Part shown: positions 35,789-43,718 of the stretch, piece after piece
How the letters are laid out: every line of letters starts with the position of its first letter
Numbering within the stretch: position 1 is the stretch's first letter
Assembly: GCF_000262755.1 (NCBI RefSeq)
Contig: NZ_AFEU01000002.1
Coordinates: 124,001-188,000, forward strand
Source of the DNA: Bacillus methanolicus PB1
Lineage (GTDB): Bacteria > Bacillota > Bacilli > Bacillales > Cytobacillaceae
Reading direction: 5' to 3'
Length of the DNA stretch: 64,000 bases
Notes under the pieces: generated by a model
Databases searched by the model: none
What the model was told of the DNA's origin: nothing
What the model saw: only the letters and a program-made list of their open reading frames with translations
Made by a program: the position numbers and the translations under genes

Positions 35789-36759
35789 TTGTCCATGATT
35801 TCACCGAAAATCATTCAATCAAAACATTTATGCAAAAAACGAACGAACAGCTGCAATCCAATAATAACAGAACTACTGATGCTGTTTATGATACAAACCT
35901 GAATGAAAGAAGTCATGGAAGAAATACAAATTGTTTCTATAATAAAGAGATTGAGAAAAATTTATCGAGAACGATTTTATTAGAAAGCGAGCTTAGAAAT
36001 GCAATAAAAAAGAATTACTTTTATCTCGTTTATCAGCCACAAATAAACCTTTTTACTGGTGAAACCGAGTGTATGGAAATACTTCTTCGTTTTGACCATC
36101 CTATGCTCGGTTCAGTTTCACCTCAAAAATTTATTCCAATCTGTGAAAAAGCCGGAATCATCAATGATATAACTGCCTGGATTATAGAGCAAGCAGGGAT
36201 CCAATATTCAAAATGGATAGCAAAAGGATTCGCGCCAGTAAAATTTGCGGTAAACTTTTCGCCATTCACTTTAAAAGATGAACGATTTGTAGAAAAATTG
36301 ATGCAAATTGTTGTTGAATTACCCTTTCCGCCTCAGTATTTAGAAATTGAATTGACCGAGAATGCTTTATTGCAGGATTTCGAAGCAATCCGCAATAATC
36401 TTTTTAAATTAAAAGATATAGCTGTAACAATTGCACTTGATGATTTCGGGACTGGTTATTCTTCTTTTCTTTACTTAAAAAATCTCCCAATTGATAAAAT
36501 AAAAATTGCTAAGGAGTTTATTCAAGGCATCACCGGGGAATATGGGGGGAAAGATCAAGCAATTATTAACTCTATTATTTCTTTAGCAAAGGAAATAGAA
36601 ATTGATGTAGTTTGTGAAGGGGTTGAAACTTCTGAACAAGCAGATTTCTTATTCAAAACCCAATGTAAATATGCACAAGGATACCATTTCTTTAAACCTC
36701 TTACCGCCGAAGAATTAGAGAAGAAGAGAGTTCTTTGTGCACATTCGCTTATACAATAA
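35785..36759 (+). CDS. EAL-domain c-di-GMP phosphodiesterase (C-terminal part of the split PAS-EAL protein)
   Basis: A 324-codon frame that carries a complete EAL domain. FYLVYQPQINLFTGETECMEILLRF has the conserved QPQ start, with EIL in place of the EAL triplet in ECMEILLRF. PQYLEIELTENALL carries the catalytic Glu and Asn, ALDDFGTGYSSFLYLKNLPIDKIKI has the DDFGTGYSS loop, and VCEGVETSEQADFL ends it. The catalytic acids are present, so hydrolysis of c-di-GMP is plausible. The listed start is a TTG with no ribosome site; the real N-terminus is the PAS part at 35348, separated by a one-base frameshift. Confidence 0.8.
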   Translation: MIVHDFTENHSIKTFMQKTNEQLQSNNNRTTDAVYDTNLNERSHGRNTNCFYNKEIEKNLSRTILLESELRNAIKKNYFYLVYQPQINLFTGETECMEILLRFDHPMLGSVSPQKFIPICEKAGIINDITAWIIEQAGIQYSKWIAKGFAPVKFAVNFSPFTLKDERFVEKLMQIVVELPFPPQYLEIELTENALLQDFEAIRNNLFKLKDIAVTIALDDFGTGYSSFLYLKNLPIDKIKIAKEFIQGITGEYGGKDQAIINSIISLAKEIEIDVVCEGVETSEQADFLFKTQCKYAQGYHFFKPLTAEELEKKRVLCAHSLIQ

Positions 36760-36866
36760 GAAACTTGCATGATTACTGATTCACACCCCGAATTCTTTAT
36801 TTTCATACAAAAACGAAACCGCATTGCTTTGCTTCCATTGATATTATTAGATATAAATTCCTTTAA

Positions 36867-36983
36867 GGGGTAAATCAGATTTTACACGACGAAATGCTTA
36901 AGATGAATTATAAAGTAAATGTTGAAGGTGTAAGTGCTGAAGAAGTTGCAAGAGAGTATTTGGAAAGAAACGGTCTTCTGTAG
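36867..36983 (+). pseudogene. C-terminal fragment of an osmoprotectant (OpuC-type) binding protein
   Basis: A 38-codon tail reads HDEMLKMNYKVNVEGVSAEE, then VAREYLERNGLL and stop. This is the usual C-terminal end of glycine betaine/choline-binding lipoproteins of the OpuBC/OpuCC type. Nothing of the rest of the gene remains; a stop precedes it. It is a deletion remnant. The remainder of the 380-base gap to 37142 holds no gene I can support. Confidence 0.6.
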
Positions 36984-37142
36984 ACTCCTTATGTTTTGGG
37001 CAGCAGGCACAATAACTATTTCGATAGAATTCGGAGGCGTATCGTTAGGAAACATTGATAGCCCTTTAATGACGGGCTGTAACTTATGAACAGAATTTAC
37101 GAGCAGGAGCCATTTCCTGCTCAATCATCTTTTAAAAAGGAA

Positions 37143-37547
37143 CTAATATTTCAGAATGAACTTAGTAAAAGCAGTGAAATCGTCTAAATGGTTTTCTACA
37201 ATTTTCTGTAAAATTTCAAAATTGATGGTTTGATAATCATGAACTGCAATATTACGAAAGCCAACCATGGCTTTCATTCGATTTGCTATTTCATCTGAAA
37301 TGATGCTGTGTGAACGAAGCATATCAAAAGCATCGCGACTTGTTTGGGGAAGCCCAAGACGTTTTTCTGCCACAATATGCATGGCCAAATCAATGCACGC
37401 TTCACAAGCACGCTGAATGTTTAAAATAATAGAATCTTGTTTCGTATAATCTCTTAAGTTGTTTGGATCCCCTTGATAAACATCTTGTATTCGTTTTTTG
37501 CATCGCTCAATAACACTAATCTTATTCAAGATTACATCATTTTTCAT
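37143..37547 (-). CDS. hepT: HepT-like toxin (HEPN domain, DUF86)
   Basis: A HEPN-domain protein of 134 residues. Near the C-terminus is RNIAVHDY, the Rx4HxY motif that defines HepT toxins. The all-helical pattern and size match the family, and the start MKNDVILNKI (37547) agrees with homologues; an ATG at 37565 is an alternative. It overlaps the end of the nucleotidyltransferase gene mntA. In the type VII HepT/MntA system the toxin is silenced by AMPylation of the tyrosine in this motif. Confidence 0.88.
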   Translation of the reverse strand: MKNDVILNKISVIERCKKRIQDVYQGDPNNLRDYTKQDSIILNIQRACEACIDLAMHIVAEKRLGLPQTSRDAFDMLRSHSIISDEIANRMKAMVGFRNIAVHDYQTINFEILQKIVENHLDDFTAFTKFILKY

Positions 37548-37941
37548 AGACAGACCCACTCTCATCTACATTATTTAAAATATGTTTTCGTTCTTCATTT
37601 AATTTTGCGTACATGCTTAAGGCTGTCATTTCCATTTTCATTCTTAAAGTCTCATCTGCACAAAAAATAACTTTTCCCGTTGTAAATATTTGGGCTTGAA
37701 ATACAGTGGAAGCTTTACGGATCTCAACCAAATCCACTTCTTTATTCAATATGTCTGCCAGCTCCTGTGAAATCATAAATAAATCATAACTGCTGAACGT
37801 TGTTTCACTGTAGAATGCCACATCAATGTCACTTTCTTTATGGTCCGTTCCTTTAGCAATCGAGCCAAATACAATAATAAAGACTGGATTTACTTTATCT
37901 ATAAGAAATTCTTTAATTTTATCAAAGTGCTCATTCACCAT
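37537..37941 (-). CDS. mntA: MntA-like minimal nucleotidyltransferase antitoxin
   Basis: A 134-residue protein with the minimal nucleotidyltransferase signature GSx10DxD: GSIAKGTDHKESDIDVAFY, with Gly26-Ser27 and Asp38/Asp40. It is longer than many MntA proteins at its C-terminus. It is upstream of and overlaps hepT, the standard order of this toxin-antitoxin pair. It is predicted to AMPylate and neutralise HepT. Confidence 0.88.
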   Translation of the reverse strand: MVNEHFDKIKEFLIDKVNPVFIIVFGSIAKGTDHKESDIDVAFYSETTFSSYDLFMISQELADILNKEVDLVEIRKASTVFQAQIFTTGKVIFCADETLRMKMEMTALSMYAKLNEERKHILNNVDESGSVYEK

Positions 37942-38104
37942 GGGAATTCACCCCAAATAAGGTTATCAAGAATATTATATCAAACAATTGTCCTTATCCT
38001 AATAACTTTCATAGTAACGTTTGAAGGATTAAAGAAACTGCTGAGAAAGCAGGCGCTACAGAAGTGTCTTAACACCCATCTAAGCCGAAGATTTTTATCG
38101 CACA

Positions 38105-38572
38105 CTATCCCTTTGCTTTATCTTTTTTGTTTATCAATTGCATCAGGAGACGGATAGAAAGCGAAAGAATAAAGACGCTTATAAATGAGTACATCCACGT
38201 CCATGTATGGTATTTAATTAAACCTGTATATTTTTCACTAAGAACCTCAATGACTGTTATAGCTGCGGAATACAATGTACATTGTAGAATAATACCTAAA
38301 ATTTTTGATCGATAAGATGTTTGATAAAAGTAAACACAAACAATTGGATATAGAAAGTATTCAAAAAGAAGACTCTGTTCGAAATATTTACTTAAAAACC
38401 TTACAGGGTATTCAATCATCTTTTTTTCTACAACAATAACTCCGAAAAATGTCGAAAAATAAGCTTTAAAAAGGAAAACTAAAATCGTGTCTTTGATTAA
38501 TGGTTTTCTTAAACTGAAGCAAAATAAGACGATTCCAATGATAAACAATACCCACAATATGATTCTATCCAT
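38105..38572 (-). CDS. CBO0543-type integral membrane protein
   Basis: A 155-residue protein with four or five hydrophobic helices, beginning MDRIILWVLFIIGIVLFCFS, with the Tyr/Trp-rich segment YHTWTWMYSFISVFILSL near the end that is typical of the CBO0543 family of Bacillaceae and Clostridia membrane proteins. The function is unknown. GGGAG lies about 11 bases before the ATG. It is a single gene between the hepT/mntA pair and a palindromic repeat. Confidence 0.7.
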   Translation of the reverse strand: MDRIILWVLFIIGIVLFCFSLRKPLIKDTILVFLFKAYFSTFFGVIVVEKKMIEYPVRFLSKYFEQSLLFEYFLYPIVCVYFYQTSYRSKILGIILQCTLYSAAITVIEVLSEKYTGLIKYHTWTWMYSFISVFILSLSIRLLMQLINKKDKAKG

Positions 38573-38685
38573 AAATAAATTAGTCTCCCATTGTTAATTT
38601 GCTTATCAGTTATTATGTCCAAAAAAAGAAATCTTTATCAATGCTTAAAAAAGCAGGAACCGGTTTCTTCAGATCAACTCAAAAT

Positions 38686-38807
38686 AAAGGGGCTGTCATA
38701 AGGGTCTGACCTCATGTGCATTTATCAATATATGGCACATTTATCCAACATTATGTCCTATATATTGTGTTATGGGGTCTGACCCTTGGGTTTCTGAGCA
38801 GCCTCTT
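38686..38807. repeat. GGGTCTGACCC palindromic repeat, copy 10
   Basis: AAAGGGGCTGTCATAAGGGTCTGACC on the left half and TATGGGGTCTGACCCTTGG on the right; about 100 bases are nearly identical to the copy at 30437. The right outer arm (GAGCAGCCTCTT) has drifted. It abuts the kdpC remnant. Confidence 0.88.
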
Positions 38808-38811
38808 CAAA

Positions 38812-39165
38812 CTATTGCAATTTGTCAAGAGCCATGTTTAATTTTAAAACGTTGACTCTAGGTTCACCGAAAACGCCTAATTGGCGCCCTTCTGTATGTT
38901 CCTTAATTAATTTATAAAGTTCCTCTTCATCTATTCCTCTTATCTTAGCAATTCGCGGAACTTGAATTTCCGCTGCTAACGGAGAAATATGCGGATCAAG
39001 CCCCGAAGCTGAGTTTGTTAATAAATCTGCCGGTATGTCTTCTTTTTTCACTTCAGGATTGGCAGCGAGAAACGCCTCGATATCTTTCTTAGTCCGCTCT
39101 ATCAGTTCTTTATTGGAAGGGGCATAGTTGTTTGAACCCGATCCGGCAGCATCATATTTAATTCA
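38812..39165 (-). pseudogene. kdpC: kdpC remnant, N-terminus missing
   Basis: The frame encodes the last two thirds of KdpC: DAAGSGSNNYAPSNKELI, then EDIPADLLTNSASGLDPHIS and GEPRVNVLKLNMALDKLQ. It stops upstream at about 39165 without the N-terminal membrane helix, so it is not functional. It resembles the intact kdpC at 43137 but with clear divergence, so it is an older second copy. Confidence 0.85.
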
Positions 39166-39169
39166 CCCT

Positions 39170-39545
39170 GCCCAGACCATAAATAAACAAATTGCGGTTT
39201 AATAATTTCGTTGCACTCATCGGAACATACTTAACACTGCCGATCTTGACGAGAAATCAAAGAAAATCTCCATGGAAGGCGAAACTCCGTTAGCTGTAGC
39301 AGAAGGTAATCGTATATTAGGATTGATTTACTTGAAAGATACAGTCAATGGCCTCCTTGCTTTTTCACATATTCTTTTATTGCGTCAACGGCCCCTTTTC
39401 TTACTTCCAGGCCATCAGAAAAATTCGTCCCGCTCATCCGAGTTTCCGCTTTAAATTCTACTCCTTCTGAACCACTGATATCCGGCTCCGGCACACCTAA
39501 TTTTTTCCCTAGTTCAATAATGGAGCGTCCTTCAGGAGTTTCTCA
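39170..39545 (-). pseudogene. kdpB: kdpB remnants, scrambled with an inverted segment
   Basis: Three pieces of KdpB lie side by side. 39349-39545 (minus) encodes RSIIELGKKLGVPEPD to [17 protein letters not shown]. 39250-39348 encodes [20 protein letters not shown] on the plus strand, that is, inverted in place. 39170-39250 (minus) encodes [19 protein letters not shown]. Everything between the second and third pieces is deleted. The locus is dead. Confidence 0.85.
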
Positions 39546-39827
39546 TAAAGTTGCAAAGAATAAAAAATAGACCAATTCATACTTATTCCCCAAATTGAAA
39601 TCAATAGAAAACAGATCCATTGCTCTAAATAAAGTTAGCCGGCAATGGCCCTCTGAAGAATAAATTTCAATGTATGGAGAAAAAGTACTCATTGGTCTAC
39701 TTAACGCCCAGCTAGCATACAGCTCTCTTTGCGTTCTGTCTCCCATGTTCCTTTTTCGTATTAAAATAGGCATAAGAAAAAGACCTACTTTAGTATCAGG
39801 CTGCTTTTTTGCTATCTTTGACAACAA
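39543..39827 (-). CDS. small frame downstream of the c-di-AMP riboswitch, unrecognised
   Basis: A 94-codon frame beginning at TTG, just after the riboswitch terminator. I recognise no domain, and no good ribosome site is seen. It may be the relic of whatever the riboswitch controlled, or non-coding. Low confidence as a gene. Confidence 0.25.
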   Translation of the reverse strand: MLSKIAKKQPDTKVGLFLMPILIRKRNMGDRTQRELYASWALSRPMSTFSPYIEIYSSEGHCRLTLFRAMDLFSIDFNLGNKYELVYFLFFATL

Positions 39828-39851
39828 AAAAGCCCCCTGAAACAGGCGGTC
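39824..39851 (-). terminator. terminator of the c-di-AMP riboswitch
   Basis: On the minus strand CCGCCTG, TTT, CAGGGGGC form a stem with one mismatch, followed by TTTTTTG. It is the expression platform for the aptamer immediately upstream. Confidence 0.7.
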
Positions 39852-39854
39852 TTG

Positions 39855-39995
39855 TGACCTCCTTCGCTTTAGCCGACGAAGTTAGCTGACGGGTAGGATG
39901 GCGAAAGAGTTTCTCATCCCTTCTGCGAATCGCAGAATTAACCCCAAAAAAGTGGTTCCTCCGCTCCTGAGTGCCTCAGGATTAGGCCGAAATAT
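39855..39995 (-). ncRNA. cyclic di-AMP riboswitch (ydaO/yuaA type)
   Basis: Read leftward: GGCCTAATCCTGAGGCACTC, AGGAGCGGAGGAACCACTTT, GGGGTTAATTCTGCG, AGGGATGAGAAACTCTTTCG, CATCCTACCCGTCAGCTAAC and GCGAAGGAGG. These are the ydaO core segments in order, with pseudo-two-fold pairing. In B. cereus-group bacteria such switches control kdp potassium ATPase operons. Here the downstream kdp genes are ruined, so the switch has lost its target. Confidence 0.92.
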
Positions 39996-40164
39996 GCAAT
40001 TTTTTAAGTTGCTATCATTGTAAGATCATTTTAATTATTTGTTAAATCTTATCTTTGGTCAAAAACTGCCATTTTTGACGATTTTACTAACTAAATATCT
40101 TCCTTTCTATTTCCTTCTTATTTTTTCAAATTTTTTCTAGGGATTCTATTCATTTTTAATCCTA

Positions 40165-40194
40165 TTGACATTTTTGTACATACGAAAGTAAGAT
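40165..40194 (+). promoter_or_regulatory. sigma-A promoter of the DUF2294 gene
   Basis: TTGACA at 40165-40170 and TAAGAT at 40189-40194 with 18-bp spacing, about 50 bases before the start codon. Confidence 0.5.
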
Positions 40195-40244
40195 AATGTA
40201 AATATATGACAATATGTATACTCTCATTTGGAGGTATTCAAATT

Positions 40245-40622
40245 ATGGCTTTGCCATCGAAAAAAAAGTTGGAAGCAGATATAAGCGCCGCCTTTATAAA
40301 ATTTCATCGTGATCTTCTCGGCCGCGGACCTCAAGAAGCAAAAACATACATTGTTCAGGATATGGTGATTACCCGTTTTAAAGGTGTCTTGACAGTTGAG
40401 GAAAAACACTTGGTCGGCCATGAGAAAGGAAGAATCCTGGTTAAAAAAATGAGGCAAGTGCTTCGCGAAATGTACAGCCGGGATTTTGAAGAAATAGTAG
40501 AAACCCTGACCGGATGCAAAGTACTCTCAAGCCACAGCGATATTAGTACAAAAATGGGAGAAAGAATTGAAGTTTTTATTGTAGATAAAGACTTGGAAAA
40601 ATATCTGGAACAAAAACAATGA
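40245..40622 (+). CDS. DUF2294 (YbcI-like) family protein
   Basis: A 125-residue soluble protein. KKLEADISAAFIKFHRDLLG and RGPQEAKTYIVQDMVITRF followed by VLTVEEKHL match the DUF2294 family found in Bacillus and cyanobacteria. The biochemical function is not established. GGAGG lies about 10 bases before the ATG at 40245; the longer frame from 40206 lacks a site. It converges on the kdpD-like gene with a palindromic repeat between. Confidence 0.75.
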   Translation: MALPSKKKLEADISAAFIKFHRDLLGRGPQEAKTYIVQDMVITRFKGVLTVEEKHLVGHEKGRILVKKMRQVLREMYSRDFEEIVETLTGCKVLSSHSDISTKMGERIEVFIVDKDLEKYLEQKQ

Positions 40623-40626
40623 TTAT

Positions 40627-40697
40627 TGGGTCAGACCCCTCAACTATGAAAAAACAATTCTATATATTGTCATTTCCGGAGGGAGTCAGACCCATCT
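40627..40697. repeat. GGGTCAGACCC palindromic repeat, copy 11
   Basis: GGGTCAGACCCCTC on the left pairs with GGAGGGAGTCAGACCC on the right around an AT-rich loop with TATATATTG. It lies between two convergent genes and can serve both as terminator. Confidence 0.85.
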
Positions 40698-40708
40698 TTT
40701 TGATCATT

Positions 40709-43087
40709 TTAATCATGGCGTTTTTTATCAGCTTCAATGTTTTCTCGTTTATAATCAGCAACGACTAATACATCTAAATGACGAACCTGCCTAAGTAATT
40801 TTTCTACCACAGATCCTTTAAGAATTTCTTCTATCCTCTTTCGTGCTGATTGGCCAATAATCACTTGAGTAGCATTTTTTTGATTCATCCGTTCCACTAG
40901 CTCACTAACCACTTTTCGGCGGTTGGAAGTTTCGTACATTTCGAAAACCCCCCCGAGCTGCTCCGTCAACAGTTTGACTTTTTCCAAATTTTTTTTTTCT
41001 TCTTCCGTTAAAGGGGAATGGTCTTTAACGTAAACGACATACCATTGCGCTTTTAACCGATAGGCAATACGAAACCCGCTGCGAATGAGGCGTTCACTAT
41101 CCGGACGCAAGTTAACACATACAAAAATAACCTCCTGTTTTCTCCATGGCCCTCTTAATGCCCTATTCCTTTTCCATGACTCGAGTCGTTCATCTACATC
41201 ATCAGCTACCTCTCGTAAAGCTAATTCACGCAGGGCGATTAAATTACCTGTTTTGAAAAAATTGTTAAGAGCTTGTTCCACCTTTTCCTTTGCATAAATA
41301 TTCCCCTCCCGCATGCGCTGCCGAAGTGCTTCAGGGGAAATATCAATTAGTTCGATTTCATCTGCCATGCGCAGTACATGGTCTGGTACTGTTTCCCGAA
41401 CACGAACACCGGTAATTTGTTCAACGCTATCATTTAAACTTTCTAAATGTTGAACATTCATCGTTGAAATGACGGAAATTCCTGCTTTTAGTATTTCTTC
41501 AACATCCTGGTAGCGTTTCTTGTTTTTGCTCCCTGGTACATTTGTATGAGCCAATTCATCAACTAGAACGACTTCAGGATTTCTTTTAATGATTGCTTCC
41601 GTATCCATTTCTTCCAACACGACATTTTTATATTGTATTTTTTTTCTTGGAATGATTTCCAATGAGCCAATTTGTTCATATGTTTCTTTTCTTCCATGCG
41701 TTTCCAACAGTCCAATTACGATGTCTATCCCTTTTCTTTTTAATTCATTTGCCTCGCGCAGCATCGTATACGTCTTGCCAACACCGGGGGCAGCACCTAT
41801 ATAGACTTTTAATTGTCCTCGTCTAATTTTTTCAATGTGTTCTTCCACCTCTTGATTTGAAAGGCGGTGGTAAGGATTCACCTTTTTTGCTTCCTGCCAT
41901 TTGGCCGGTATTACTCTTTTCCCGTCTTCTGTACGATCTGCTACGATAAAAACATCAATATTACGGCTTTTTCGCAGTATCTTATTAATGACTGATCCGT
42001 GAATAATTTCCTCAAAGCGGGTTCGTTTCGACTGCCCCATCACGATTCTCGTCACATTTTTTTCAGTTGCGTAACTGACAATTTCCTCCGCTACATCCTC
42101 TCGCGTAAGAGGCAATTCTTCAAATTGACCGCCTATTTTATCTACTAACTTTTTGATTGAACGTTTGAAGGCCGCCTCTTCCTTCGAAAGTTTTTTATTA
42201 GATGAGCGAAAATTTACAACAAACAAATCTCCTCCCAGACGTTTGGCGATTTGTTCCCCGCGCCGTATAAGTATGGATCCATTCCAATAGTATTGAACGG
42301 AAACAAGGATTCTCTCCGATGCTCCAGATGGGCCTATTAACCCTTGTTTCTCCCGATATTCATCTAATTCATCATCTACTTCGCCAGCTAAAAATCGCAA
42401 TGAAAGCTCACGCAGCACAGCTAAATTATCCCGTCTGAATAATTTTTGCCTTTTTTTTCTCTCCTCTTGTGTTTGTTCGATCTTTCCTTCTTGAAGACGA
42501 TTGAGGATTTCTTCAGGGGTGACATCTAATAGCTTTACCTCATCTGCAATTGCAAGTGTATTTTCAGGTAGACAATGGTCTACCTGCACCTTCATGCCCA
42601 ATAGTTTTTCAGCGACCTCTCTTACCCCTTCTAATTCATAAATGTTGATTGTTGTAATAACACTTATATTGTTGCTCAATAAGGTTAACACATCATCAAG
42701 CCTCGTTTTATTCTTTGCACCCGGCCGATTGCGATGTGCCAAATCGTCTACAAGTACGACTTCGGGATTTCGTTCAATGATGGCATCAATATTTAAATCT
42801 TGTTTTTTCATTCCATTGTCCCCCCACTCAATCGGCGGAATGATTTCTAATTGCCCGATCTGTTCAATCGTTTTCGGGCGGTCGGAGGCGTTTATGATCC
42901 CAATAACCACATCAATCGATTTTTTCTTTAATACATTGCCTTCTGATAACATATGATAGGTCTTTCCAGATCCAGTAACTGCCCCGAGAATGATTTTTAA
43001 CCGTCCTCGATTAACTTTATAAATGTAATGTAAAAATTCTTCCGGTGTTTTCCTGCGAAACTTTTCTCCCACCCTTTCATCCCTCAC
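40709..43087 (-). CDS. tandemly duplicated KdpD sensor module (two KdpD-Usp units, no kinase)
   Basis: A 792-residue soluble protein made of two copies of the KdpD N-terminal module. Unit 1: KdpD domain with P-loop GAVTGSGKT (35-43) and EVVLVDDLAHRNRPGAKNK, then a Usp domain (about 258-385) with IVMGQSKRTR. Unit 2: P-loop GAAPGVGKT (431-439), EVVLVDELAHTNVPGSKNK, then Usp (about 655-780) with VIIGQSARKR. There are no transmembrane segments and no HisKA/HATPase, so it cannot signal as a normal KdpD kinase. The start is GTG at 43087; another GTG six codons in has better spacing. It follows kdpC in the decayed kdp operon. It may sense nucleotides such as c-di-AMP, as the Usp domain of S. aureus KdpD does, but this is inferred. 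Confidence 0.88.
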   Translation of the reverse strand: MRDERVGEKFRRKTPEEFLHYIYKVNRGRLKIILGAVTGSGKTYHMLSEGNVLKKKSIDVVIGIINASDRPKTIEQIGQLEIIPPIEWGDNGMKKQDLNIDAIIERNPEVVLVDDLAHRNRPGAKNKTRLDDVLTLLSNNISVITTINIYELEGVREVAEKLLGMKVQVDHCLPENTLAIADEVKLLDVTPEEILNRLQEGKIEQTQEERKKRQKLFRRDNLAVLRELSLRFLAGEVDDELDEYREKQGLIGPSGASERILVSVQYYWNGSILIRRGEQIAKRLGGDLFVVNFRSSNKKLSKEEAAFKRSIKKLVDKIGGQFEELPLTREDVAEEIVSYATEKNVTRIVMGQSKRTRFEEIIHGSVINKILRKSRNIDVFIVADRTEDGKRVIPAKWQEAKKVNPYHRLSNQEVEEHIEKIRRGQLKVYIGAAPGVGKTYTMLREANELKRKGIDIVIGLLETHGRKETYEQIGSLEIIPRKKIQYKNVVLEEMDTEAIIKRNPEVVLVDELAHTNVPGSKNKKRYQDVEEILKAGISVISTMNVQHLESLNDSVEQITGVRVRETVPDHVLRMADEIELIDISPEALRQRMREGNIYAKEKVEQALNNFFKTGNLIALRELALREVADDVDERLESWKRNRALRGPWRKQEVIFVCVNLRPDSERLIRSGFRIAYRLKAQWYVVYVKDHSPLTEEEKKNLEKVKLLTEQLGGVFEMYETSNRRKVVSELVERMNQKNATQVIIGQSARKRIEEILKGSVVEKLLRQVRHLDVLVVADYKRENIEADKKRHD

Positions 43088-43136
43088 TTTTGAAATAAGT
43101 GAAAAAGGAGATCTTCTTTACTCTCCTTGACAGCCT

Positions 43137-43691
43137 TTATTTCATTCTATCAAGCGCCAAATTTAATTTTAAGACATTTACACGCGGTTCCCCAAAAATT
43201 CCATACTGTCGTCCTTCCGTATTTTCAGCAATAAGGTTGTACAATTGTTCTTCACTTATTCCTCGGGCATCAGCAATCCTCGGCACTTGAATCTTGGCAG
43301 CCATAGGTGAAATATGAGGGTCTAATCCCGATCCTGAATTTGTTAAAAGATCTGCTGGAATGTCTTCTCTTTTGATATTTGGATTTGCCGCTAAAAATGC
43401 TTCAATATCTTGTTTTGTCCTTTCGATCATCTCTTTATTGGAAGGTGCATAATTACTAGACCCGGATCCGGCAGCATTATACTCAATAGAAGATACACGT
43501 CCTCGAAAAGAATTTGGATTTGTAAACATTTGTCCAATCAGCTCAGAACCTATTACATTCCCTTTTTCATTTATTAAGCTGCCTTCCGCTTTTGCGGGCA
43601 TAAACAATTTCGATATCCCGGTCATCGCAAATGGATAAACAACCCCGCATATTAGTAATAGTACGATACTAATTCGTAAATTTTTTAGCAT
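43137..43691 (-). CDS. kdpC: KdpC, potassium-transporting ATPase subunit C
   Basis: A complete 184-residue KdpC. The N-terminal membrane helix (RISIVLLLICGVVYPFAMTG) is followed by GSELIGQMFTNPNSFRGRVS and the C-terminal GLDPHISPMAAKIQVPRIA. In an intact complex it joins KdpA and KdpB. Here kdpA and kdpB upstream are truncated, so it has no partner within this locus. AAAGGTGA precedes the ATG. It lies 28 bases after kdpB and 49 before the kdpD-like gene. Confidence 0.92.
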   Translation of the reverse strand: MLKNLRISIVLLLICGVVYPFAMTGISKLFMPAKAEGSLINEKGNVIGSELIGQMFTNPNSFRGRVSSIEYNAAGSGSSNYAPSNKEMIERTKQDIEAFLAANPNIKREDIPADLLTNSGSGLDPHISPMAAKIQVPRIADARGISEEQLYNLIAENTEGRQYGIFGEPRVNVLKLNLALDRMK

Positions 43692-43718
43692 TTATTAATC
43701 ACCTTTGCTTTTAGATTC

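Noticed and set aside
36991-37090. Short frame MFWAAGTITISIEFGG
   Set aside because: About 30 codons without ribosome site or recognisable family; treated as chance.
37942-38104. Additional toxin or antitoxin gene beside mntA
   Set aside because: No frame with a ribosome site is present in the gap.
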